Shown here in pieces: positions 55,351 through 64,000 of a DNA stretch of 64,000 bases. Both the position numbers and the translations under genes were made by a program. This stretch comes from Paramacrobiotus metropolitanus (lineage: Eukaryota > Tardigrada > Eutardigrada > Parachela > Macrobiotidae), in contig NW_026570244.1 of the NCBI RefSeq assembly GCF_019649055.1, forward strand, positions 248,001-312,000. The letters are read 5' to 3'. The stretch's first letter is position 1. Every line of letters begins with the position of its first letter. Under the pieces are notes generated by a model. The model did no database searches. It was not told the origin of the DNA and saw only the letters and a list, made by a program, of their open reading frames with translations.

Positions 55351-57417
55351 TCATTCCCGTGTAGGTGCTTCGATCGACTCCGGCCGACTTGCTTGGTGCG
55401 AGTCGGCCAGCTCGGTCGGTTGTGCCGAGATCGGTCGCTCTTTCGGTAAGTGTCCGTATCGGAGAGTTGAAGGGTTTAAAGCAATAAACCGTTGACCGCC
55501 CTGGACTTTGTCGGTGTCCGTGGCAAATCGTTGCTGGTAGAGTGCTTTCGATATAACGAATTCCAATTCATCCTCCAGGGAGTACTTCTTCCGTCCGGCA
55601 ATTGCGTCCGGTTTGGCCTTGTATTTAGGATCGACCAACTGCGGTTCCGTCTTTGTCCACTGGAGCTCAAACCGCGCTGTGAGATGATGGAGTATTTCTC
55701 CGCGGGTAAGTCCGTCGGGATGCCAGGACATCTCCATGCACGCTTCGATGCCGTGTATCCATCCTTCGTATGTTGAAGGAGCCGGGTCTTTCTTAGCCGG
55801 TGGGAACTCGTAGTACATCCGCTTTCCGCTGGTGTATGTACGTATCAACTTCCCAGCATGGTATCCTAGGTCGCAGTAGTGTCGTACATTGTTCTGGCTC
55901 AGTTGTCGCCAGTCGCCCCTCTCGTCTACCTTCCAATGTTGGAGGAGCTTGAAGGCAATTCTTGGTGTGGCGAATTTCGGTCCGCGTGTGGCCAAGGCCT
56001 TCAGGGCGGCGAATGTGTACATCCATCCCGCGTCATATTCCGAGACGCTCGGTTTCGGTTTCGAAGCCGATTTAATGCCGGTGTACTTCAGCCTAACGTT
56101 GGCCAGTGGGGGAATGTCGTCTGGTAGGACTTTCATTTGGTCCTCAGTCCATTCCACAAGAAGTGGCCGCTCGTCGGTATCTGGGGTCAGCGGTACTCGT
56201 TTAACATACTGACGCGGAACATATACTCCACCGTCGTCTTCATTGCTTTTGGATTCGTCGGCTTTGTCGCCGCTATCCTTTTCTTCCGGTTGTTTATCCG
56301 GTATCTCGGGTTCACCCTGCTGTTGAGGTGCCGAGTTCGACGATGGTGGAGGTTTACCGTTTTCGTCATCGTCGTCGTCGTCATCCCTTGGCGAGCCATT
56401 TCCTGGTGTTTTGAAATCCTCGTCGATCGGTTTGTCTTCCGTTTCTTCCTCGGATGACGAGACTAGTTCTGATGACTTTGGTTCCTTCTTCTTGGCCGGC
56501 CTAGCCGACTTAGTCTTGGTCGACTTCGACTTTCCCTTCCGTTGGGTCGAGTCCTCCGGTTCCGGCGAGATTTCCATCGGCGAGGATGGTGGGAGTGATT
56601 GTACGTCCTTCGGTATGAACCGTCCTTTTGCGCTCCGAGTTGGTTTGGCGGTGCTTGCTCGTCCTGCCGGAGCCGATGCCGTACCGACATATGTTGTCGG
56701 TTCATGAGGTGCTCGAGGTTGGGGTAGGACTTGGACTCGTCTTTGTGACGACTGTCCGGCCGTCCGAGCTATATGCAGCAAGTTAGCTGCGTCCTCTGAC
56801 GGTTGTTCGTTGGAGTCGCTATACTCCTCGGTGGGTTCCGTGCCCGCCGGAGGCTTGTCCGTGTTGACATATGACATCCGGAGGTTAAATTCACGCCCAT
56901 GTTGTTCCGGTATGAAGTTAGGCACGGTGTACCTAACCGGTACATCGCGTTTCGCGTTAGTCGTCTGGAGGGTATGTTGCTCGACCAGGAGTGCGATGCG
57001 GCCGCCTATCCGATTATCGATGATGTCGTCGATATTCCCCTTTTTGTCCATGTACATCACGTTGTATACACGGGCGATTTGGACCAATGTCGATCCACGG
57101 GGACTTCGGATGTATCCGATACACCGTGCAATTCTAGTCGGTGTGTCGTCTGCTTCCCTTGCCGCTGCACTTTTGAGTGCTTTGATGAGGTCCGGTTGGA
57201 TCAGTTCAGCCATCCGTCCCCATTGTCGGTGAACGGCGACTGCTAATCCGTAGTCCAGAGTCCAGGCGACAATCTGCATCATGAGTTGATGCGTCAACCA
57301 CTTTCCGGTTTCGCCTCCGACTTGTATATTATTGGACAAGTCCCGTACTAGGGACTGGTAAATGTCCTTAGCGTTTTCCTTGGCACTCCGGATTCTGCGG
57401 ACGACTTCGACATGTAC
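55351..57417 (-). pseudogene. Giant gene, acidic linker and winged-helix segment
   Basis: About 690 codons without a break. It begins VHVEVVRRIRSAKENAKDIY directly after a TGA at 57418-57420, with no ATG nearby; the frame is the same as the segment upstream. The N-terminal third is folded-looking (TGKWLTHQLMMQIVAWTLDY, RCIGYIRSPRGSTLVQIARV). A long Ser/Pro/Glu/Lys linker follows, with an eight-Asp run encoded by a GTC-type trinucleotide repeat near 56375. The C-terminal third holds two probable winged-helix domains: GWMYTFAALKALATRGPKFA...NNVRHYCDLGYHAGKLIRTY...RMYYEF, and GWIHGIEACMEMSWHPDGLT...YSLEDELEFVISKALYQQRF. Two such domains in tandem suggest DNA binding. Confidence 0.6.
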
Positions 57418-58272
57418 TCAGACCGTGCGAATTAACGTTTCAACCGGATCTTCCGGCTGCTCGTCCGGAAGGCGTTCACGTACATCATCCGGGGCCGGCC
57501 ACTGTGATTCATCAGTGTCCGCTCCGTGGTCGAACATTTCCTTCTGGTCGCCTTTAAATCCCTCGTAGGGATCACCTTCTCCATGGTCGGAGATTGAGTC
57601 CTTGTCTTCGATGTCCGAGACCTGGTCAGATTCTGCGTCCGACTGTTGCTTCGATGTGGAAGGCTGAGGTTGTTCGATCGGAGTCGGCGGTTTTGGCGGG
57701 TTTCGTAACCGACCTCCTGAAGTCATAGCCGGCTTTGTGCCTGCTCGTTGCATGACTTCTTGGAACTTTCGTTCCACCGCCTCCTTGTCGTGCGGTTGTT
57801 GAGCCTTCTCCTTCTGCTCGGTCTTTTGTGGGCCGGCATCCGAAATGTCCAGGTCGTCGGACGACTTATGTCGTTTGGCCGGGTTAGGCTTTGGCGTCTT
57901 GACCGTTGAATCCGACTTCGGTTTGGTCGGTTCTTTAGCCTCCGATTTTACGGGTTTCTCCTGCATATCCGTCGGTTGCGGTTTGGCAGACTGTTTCGCT
58001 GCTTCCTTCTTGGCCTTCCGTTTATCCTTGTGGGATTTCGCGGAGTTGGCCGAGTTGATGACCCGTGTATCCGGATCGTCGTCGATTTGAACAGAGGGTT
58101 GTCTGGTCGGAGGAGGAACTTTCATCTTGACGGGTTGCTGTACCGTCTTCTTGGTCGACTTGGGTTCCGGAGCGGCGACTTTGTGTCGAGTCGGCGTAGC
58201 CACTTGTAGGGCTTTAGGTCGACTCTTCTCCGCTCGGTAATGTTCTCCCATGCGTTTCATGACGTCGGCCAT
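57418..58272 (-). pseudogene. Giant gene, disordered linker segment
   Basis: 284 codons from an ATG at 58272 (MADVMKRMGEHYRAEKSRPK). It is rich in Lys, Pro, Ser, Gln and acidic residues, with NLS-like clusters (DKRKAKKEAAKQ) and no globular domain apparent. It overlaps the end of the preceding frame by 16 bases, consistent with a frameshift between them or with overlapping ORFs. It ends in a single TGA after LIRTV, beyond which the same frame continues for nearly 700 codons. Confidence 0.5.
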
Positions 58273-58950
58273 CTTCTCAGTAAGTCGGTCGTGGTCGCGC
58301 CGAGCTTCCGTGCTGTTCCAACTATACTGGCCCGTCGGATTCTCAGCGAGTGCCAGAGTTCCCTATCCTCCGGGTATGCCATGTCGATGCAGGCATCCTG
58401 TTCTGACCTCGTCAAGTCCTTTACATGTTGTAAGGCCGGGTCGTCATGGAATTCGCGCGACGAGTCCTGAGATGGTTTCTCTTTAACCGTACTCCGTTTA
58501 GTCGGTATGTTACCTGACTCCTTCGCCGGCTCGTTCGTTCGAGACTCGTCTATTGTTAGACGTGGGCCGGAGTGAATGGAGGTCGGTTCGTCCCTTTGTG
58601 GTGACGTTTCGACCGTGGTTTCGACTCGCGCTTCCGAAGGGGATGTTGTATCCATCGCTTTTTCGGTTTTCTTCGGTTTCGTTGGAGTATTCCGAGGTGA
58701 GAACCTAGGTGGTTTCTCAATCGTCGGTTGACTTGGCAGCTTGGTCGGCTGGGATGCTGATCGGTTCGGCGAAATCTGCTTTACCGGCGATCTACCGCGT
58801 TTTGGCGTGGATCCCTTCGCTGGTGCCGCTGCCTTCTGTTTAGTGGAGTCGTCGGAATCGTTATTGTCCGCGTTCTCCTCTTCTTCACTACTTTCCGACA
58901 TTGTTATCGGAATCTTCTCGGTCCTATTCTTCAGGCCGCGGTTGGATTTC
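58257..58950 (-). pseudogene. Giant gene, Ser/Glu-rich linker segment
   Basis: A frame open from about 58945 includes an ATG at 58901 (MSESSEEEENADNNDSDDST) and runs to a TGA at 58257. The first 30 residues are acidic, followed by basic/proline-rich disordered sequence (KRGRSPVKQISPNRSASQPT) and a more ordered end (EQDACIDMAYPEDRELWHSL). The frame differs from its upstream neighbour, with the switch around 58940. It could be a separate ORF, as an ATG follows the previous stop by about 20 bases. Confidence 0.45.
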
Positions 58951-59475
58951 CAGCGTATAAGCGCCTGGGTTGATGCTCGGGTTGCGAAGCCGTTGAACCG
59001 TCTGAATCATAGTTGAATCCAGCGGGAGTTGTCGTAACTCCTGCTTTCCGCACCTCAGTGTCACTAGTCGTCTCAAGACTTTGTCTCTGTCTTGGACCGT
59101 TGAATGAATCTTCTGGGCCATTTGAGTCTGTTGCTCATCCGTCATGGTCCGATCTCGGATGCCTCCTTGAAGCTGTGCTTTGTAGAGTATCCGTTGTAAG
59201 TCCAGTGGTTTAGCTTGGCCAACTAACTTCTTGTGGACGGCCGGAGTAAACAAGGCTTTTGCTCCCATCACTGTCCGTGCTGGGCTCGGCTTCTTTTCGG
59301 CCGGTGGTACGGAAGACGGGGTCGCCTTTAGGATTTCCAAGAGTTGTTCCTTGGTCCTAACTGGTGATGGCGACTTTGTCGGGAAGAGACGTCTACCTGG
59401 ACCGTGCTTCTCTATCGGTTCACTCTGAGGTTTCCTTTGTCGGAGCCCACGTAGAGTTGTCAGTCGTTCGAGAGG
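58924..59475 (-). pseudogene. Giant gene, short helical segment
   Basis: The frame is open from about 59475 to a TAG at 58924. It begins LERLTTLRGLRQRKPQ, passes basic/proline-rich sequence into KEQLLEILKATPSSVPPAEK, and has an ordered helical part, KKLVGQAKPLDLQRILYKAQ and MAQKIHSTVQDRDKVLRRLV. No ATG start is near. Continuity of sense with the segment upstream through a one-base shift near 59470 suggests a frameshift mutation. Confidence 0.45.
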
Positions 59476-61226
59476 CTTGGTCGGTTAACTTCAGTTGTTC
59501 CGACTTCTTCCGATGTGTCCATCGGTTCATCTTCGCCTTCAAGTCCTGGTACGGGTGCTTCGTCCATCGGTTCGTCTTGGTGACTCACCGGTGGAACTAC
59601 CTGTGTCGGTTTGACAGGTTGCACCTTAGGCTTCTTGGCTGATGGCGGCCTCTTCAGCTTCCTCTGTTACTCCGCTTCCTTCCGTTTGTAGAAGTCGTCT
59701 ACGAAGGACTGGATCATGGCCGTCAATGTTTGCAGCCGTTCCTGATTCTTAACCGACCACACTGTTGTTGGTCGAAGGATAAATCGGGCTTCCTTGGCGT
59801 TGTTCTCCAAGTGTCCGAGGTTGATGTCGATTTGACAGTATTGCGGACTCCGTTGGTGAGTTTCGTCCATCATCTTACGCAGTTCGACGATGACGGCGTC
59901 CGCTCGCAGTAACTGTGTGTTGACTGCTTTCACCCATTCTAGGTCGGGTTCGGCTGGTGTGGCTGGAGGTGGGAGTCGGACGGAATCGAAATTCGGTTTC
60001 CGCGCCGTCTGGATCTTTGTGATCCGAGACGACCGACCTTCTGCCATGGCGTCTGTTGCCAGGTTAGTCGATTCCTGTTCTTTGTTCCGTTCCTTTTCTT
60101 CCTCATATTCGTTAACTCTCGTTTCCAGCCATGATGTAGTTCGGATCAGGTGTTGCCGAGCTCTGGCCGTCTGTGGGGCGTCCGGAAGACAAAGTCGTCG
60201 TATGAACCGGGTGTTATTTCCCCACGCCAGAATATCTCGATCCAAGTCGTTCGCTTCTTGACTGTTGTCGACACAGAAATTTCTGCGGGCTCTCATCTCT
60301 GTGATGAGTTCCGCTACTCGAGCCAATAGTTTGACTATGTGTGGCGCGACCGTACTCGGCAACTCGTCCATGTCGGGTATGGTTTCCATGATCCGAGCTT
60401 CTGTAGCCGGGGACATGGGCCGGTCGGCCATTTCCATCGGTTTTGGTTGAGCCAAGCTCGTCGTTGAGGTCGGCTGACTCGAAGTAGTCGACTGTTGCGA
60501 ACCGGATGCGCCTTGTTGCGTTTCCTTCCGGTATCTTTCAAGTCGCTCCTGACGTGTCTTATCCGTCATCAATTTGCGTCGGAGCATGTCATACTCCGTC
60601 TCTATGTCCTGGACGTGCATCTGGGAGATTTTGAGTTGATCTCCGATTGCTGTCCGAATATTACGTATGGTCGGATCTGTTCCGTCCATACTGTCGACCT
60701 CTCGTTGTAAGTCGGCGGCAATCTTCTTTGCACGAGCCAGCCTCTGGTCGAGTGCTTCCCGCTGTTCGGCCAATGTGGGCTCGGGCGGTTGCTGCGAAGC
60801 AGTCGGCTGTGGCTGAGTAGAGGTCGGCTGAACCCTTTGTGGGTTAGCTTCTAAGATTTTCCACAAGTCTTCGACCCGCCTTGAGCAGATAGTATACTGC
60901 TGATCCAAGGCGTCACGCATTTGCTTTTCCGCCGCGTTGTTAGGGTCGAGCTCCCGGAGCTGTCTTCCGAGTTTTTCCGTGATGTCGACCGCTTCTCGGT
61001 ACTGATCCTCGACTTCACCGATGTTGACTTCTTTTTGTTCGACTGTTTCAGCGAATGGGAGTTCAACATCAAGTCCTACTGATGGGACTGGAGAAGGTGT
61101 TCTCTCTCGAGGTTGTACTGGCGCTCCCGGTTTGTTCGGGTTTGCCAAGTACTGCTTGACGTGGTCGATCACCGACTGAAGTGCCTCAATAAGCCGGTCG
61201 CGGTTCGGACCTGGCGGTGGAATTTC
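59460..61226 (-). pseudogene. Giant gene, helical-hairpin repeat block 2
   Basis: One frame of about 590 codons starting EIPPPGPNRDRLIEALQSVI just after the TGA at 61227. It carries several ~50-residue helical hairpins with an LDP- or DGTDP-type turn: YREAVDITEKLGRQLRELDP...EKQMRDALDQQYTICSRRVE; ALDQRLARAKKIAADLQREV...TIRNIRTAIGDQLKISQMHV; VKLLARVAELITEMRARRNF; and VKAVNTQLLRADAVIVELRK...IDINLGHLENNAKEARFIL. A TAA at 59667-59669 (after RKEAE) interrupts, but the same frame continues QRKLKRPPSAKKPKVQPVK into an acidic stretch with 'PMDEAP' and 'PMDTSEE', ending at a TGA near 59459. No known family recognised. Confidence 0.6.
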
Positions 61227-63266
61227 TCATGAGCCTAGAGTATCGGCCCAGTCCAACTCGAGTCGTAGTGCTCGGTCGATCCGGGTGAGGTCAGTTTCCT
61301 CCTGCTCGGTTAGGGTTCCACTGAGTCGGTGGTAATAAATGTCGGCCAAGTCTTGTCCGGCCTGAGAGATTATGTCCATATTGGCGGTTAAGTTTTTCAT
61401 CGGTGTCGTGCCGACTCGAGTCATCACCGCTGTCGTAGCCGGTGGTGCTCGGCGAGGTGGCGACGGCGTTGGAATCCGTTTAGTGTATGCGGGTTCCGCA
61501 TCGAGGATCTCCGTGATTCGCTCGACTACCGCTCTGAGTTGTCGTTCGTCGACCTCGGTCGGTTCGTCTTTGACGATTAGATGATCCGCCTTCTTCAAAT
61601 AGGCGGTCAAGTGGTTCATCTTTTGTCTCGCCACTTTAAGAGTTTCGGCGTCGGATGGCGTCTCGTTGACGAAGGATCTCTGGAGGTAATCCAGTAAGTC
61701 CCATCCATCTCCGATTATGGAGGCCATCTTTTCTCTGCGGCTTTTCCGCATTGCCGAGTGCATCTCCGCCGCCGATGAGGTCGACGGTAATGAGTCCGAA
61801 GTCTCCGTGTCGGAGTCGGCTGGTCGGCGTTGGCTTTGGCTGTAGTCCCGCAGCCGGTTGACGCCGTCCATCGCGAGTTGAAAATGAGCTCCCGGTTCGA
61901 CTGTGTCTGGTTGTATCAGGTTTTTCACTAGTTGTATGTGAGTGTCGAACTCGGAGGCTATCTTCTGCACATTCGGTTCAAGTCCCCTCTCGGCACGTCG
62001 GCGAATTCGTCTCAGTGTACGTTCCGGATCTTGTATGGCGTTTATGGCGTAGAGGATCGTCCTGTCAGGTGAGGGCCTCGACGTTACGGCCTGTGTGGTC
62101 GTCGTCGGTGGTGTGGATAAGATGCCTCGATGATCCTCGTTGAGCTTGGTCAGCAGTTCGACCCCTGGCTGTATTAGCCGTTGATGCGCGAGCTTCTGTG
62201 GCGTTCCGCTTTGGATTAGACTTTCAACCAACTCTATGTAAGTTGTGAAGTCGTCCATCCTCTGTAAGGCGAAGCGTTCCAGGCCTTGTCGCAAGCGTTC
62301 GCGTATCTTCTCCAGGATTTGCTTTGCCTCTCGTAGAGCTCTTCTGGCTTCGGTGATTGTTTTCTCACCGTTCACGGCTGGCGTCGCTAGGGCCTGCATT
62401 GTCTGTGGCGACCGTGGTGTCGCGGTCAGCTTGATCATCTGTTTCTCGACGTGGATTATTTTGTCGAGTTCCGTATGGCGATTAAACGCTTGCTTATACT
62501 GGTCCAGCAAGACTTGGAACTGGCGAGGATGGTCGGCTCCGCTTGTTGGGAGGTTCTGCATCCGTTCCTTAATTGCGTTAGACTGGTTAATCGCTTCGTC
62601 CCGCTTCCGTTTCAGTGTTTCGAGCGTCCGAAGTCGTGCCGGGTCGAACACTTGCGTATTCGGCGGGTGTGCTCCGCTGTCGACCTGTGTGGTCGGCGGC
62701 GGGGGCGATGATATCGGTGAAGTCGCAACGGCTCCAGATTGTAACGTCGTCGGTCGGACGTTATCCGTCTGTGAAGTCGGAAGTTTCTCCGCTAGGATAG
62801 CCGTCTTCACCTGATCCATGGCTGTTCGGAGTCGGTGTTTGTCCACCTCTGTGGTGGGCAAACCGTACCGAGTAAGATCTTCCGTTAGCCCTATGTGAGC
62901 TATGAGATCGTTAATTTTCCGAGATGGATCTAATTCAGTGAGATCCTGGATTCCTTCGGCTATACGTCCGTACATGGCTTGGAGGGCTTCTTTGCCATCA
63001 AGGATGGTTTTCCAGACCTCTGTCGTCTGGTCATCCTGTCCAATCTGAAGTGCCATCGCATGGTACCTGAGCTGGGGAACCTGTTGTTCGGTTCCACCCG
63101 TCTGGCTCTGGATTATCTGTTGAAACCTTCGGTAATGCATGTTTAGTCGGACGGCCTGGTCGTCTGTGGTTATACCGTCACGTTGTTCGAGTAATTGGCG
63201 GGCGATCCGTAGGCTTCGGTGGAGGTCGTTCACTATCTGAGCTCTGTTGGCGATAGCTGGTAAGTC
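61227..63266 (-). pseudogene. Giant gene, helical-hairpin repeat block 1
   Basis: About 680 codons in one frame between a TAA (63267-63269) and a TGA (61227-61229), with no ATG near its start (DLPAIANRAQIVNDLHRSLR). It consists of repeated helical hairpins of 50-60 residues: RTLETLKRKRDEAINQSNAI...LLDQYKQAFNRHTELDKII; EKIRERLRQGLERFALQRMD...TYIELVESLIQSGTPQKLAH; RRIRRRAERGLEPNVQKIAS...THIQLVKNLIQPDTVEPGAH; and GDGWDLLDYLQRSFVNETPS...ARQKMNHLTAYLKKADHLIV. The second and third are recognisably repeats of each other (ERxLRxGLE / hhxLVxxLIQ). Pro/Thr-rich spacers separate some hairpins. Function unknown; a scaffold or filament-like role is a guess. Confidence 0.6.
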
Positions 63267-64000
63267 TTAGCCTTGCGTCATCCTTATTCCGTCGAGGATT
63301 CGATTTCCGATTTGGATGGCGGCCCGTACATCTGCTATTTGGGGCATTGGTACGGCTGACGACCTCCGTTCCGCTGCTTCCAAGTTTTGGGTAAGGTGAT
63401 GGTGCCGGTCGACTCGGTTTTGAGCATTCTGCATCCTTGTTCGGATGACGGTCAGCAGTTCCGGGTTCGTAGGCATTCCGGTAAGCAAATATGGCTGAAG
63501 TCCCGCCATGAAATCGCGGATAGCTTTTCCGTCCCTTTCGAAGGCTAACCACTCCGGGGTTCCGGCTTGGGTATCTTCCATAACCGCACCCATTCTTTCT
63601 ACGACTATTCCAGTCATTCGTTGAAGTGCCCGTAGCTCCTGCAGTGTTGGGAGCGGTAATACAGGTGGTCCTTGTGGGACTTGTTGTATCACATTTTGCT
63701 GGAAGGTCGGAATCATGACCGGTGGCATAGTAGGGCTGATATTTACCGCGATCATTGGTTGGGGCTGACTGGTTGGGACGACTGCTGGTTGAGTCGTAGT
63801 CGGCTGGAGAGCTCGGATTTCGTTCTCTTTTTCTGTCAGCTTCTTAGTCCAATGTCCGATTAGTTCGGAATTAGATAGGACGGCTGAGGGGTAATCTTCC
63901 TTAGTCGGATCGAGTGTAGCCAAGCGTTCCTTTGCTTTGTTTATTTCGCGTAGGAATTCGCTGCGTTTTTGCGCCAAGGTATCCAGCCGAGCTAGTCGAA
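63267..64000 (-). pseudogene. Giant gene, N-terminal side, open at window edge
   Basis: The frame is open from the window's right edge (RLARLDTLAQKRSEFLREIN) to the TAA at 63267, so the gene begins beyond the window. It contains another helical hairpin (EFLREINKAKERLATLDPTK ... NSELIGHWTKKLTEKENEIR), a Gln/Pro-rich spacer, and a longer helical region (LQELRALQRMTGIVVERMGA to AIQIGNRILDGIRMTQG). The same frame continues past the TAA as block 1. No ATG is within the visible part; the leftmost candidate start is a TTG and is not credible. Confidence 0.6.

Noticed and set aside
52956-64000. A set of separate prokaryote-like genes (operon or viral gene cluster)
   Set aside because: Successive frames continue in register across single stops, mostly without ATG starts, and an acceptor site at 55136 implies splicing, so one decayed gene explains the data better. 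Separate ORFs cannot be excluded at 58901 and 58272, where ATGs exist.

Overview
The window is eukaryotic, almost certainly metazoan, and mostly repetitive. Spliceosomal introns, a nuclear-encoded mitochondrial protein gene (FAM210/DUF1279 family), seven-transmembrane receptor relics, and piggyBac, DIRS-type, Helitron, MULE, hAT and mariner-like elements all point that way. The receptor relics (an NRLWAMTF-type third-helix motif) and a Tudor-like 'TWWLGYIQD' protein remind me of tardigrade gene families. That is recollection, not a demonstrated assignment. Many open frames here begin with GTG or TTG, so start codons were judged individually.

Layout. 1-10 kb: a compact MULE-type transposon with inverted ends (1.1-2.6 kb), scattered retroelement endonuclease relics, and the two-exon FAM210 gene (8.35-9.96 kb, minus), the best ordinary host gene here. 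11-14.3 kb: a piggyBac element whose two-exon transposase is intact, studded with an unexplained series of GTCGAC-centred palindromes. 15-19.5 kb: decayed coding relics. 20.1-23.4 kb: a tyrosine-recombinase retrotransposon with split direct repeats A1-ORFs-B1-A2-B2 whose repeat copies look identical. 24.5-26.6 kb: two Helitron-like 5' parts arranged head to head.

26.9-39.2 kb is a satellite domain. It holds at least three tandem families of different period that share a dyad core of the type CGAAACATCCGGATGTTTCG. It is interrupted by a hAT-like element with an 8-bp target duplication and by a decayed receptor gene (32 kb). 40.5-42.2 kb is a second receptor pseudogene split by a 690-bp mariner-like element. 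43-48.6 kb holds fold-back elements, a tyrosine recombinase relic and further endonuclease relics.

From about 50.1 kb to the right edge the composition changes sharply: GC-richer, with pervasive GTCGG/CCGAC words. Here the minus strand carries one very long decayed coding sequence, at least 3,500 codons and open at the window edge. In order of translation it has divergent helical-hairpin repeats, Pro/Ser/Thr/Glu-rich linkers, two probable winged-helix domains, a CX2CX12CX2C zinc-type motif and a compact C-terminal domain. Six isolated in-frame stops, each one C-to-T change from Gln or Arg, plus a few frame changes interrupt it. I recognise no family for it, and it is the best candidate here for something undescribed.
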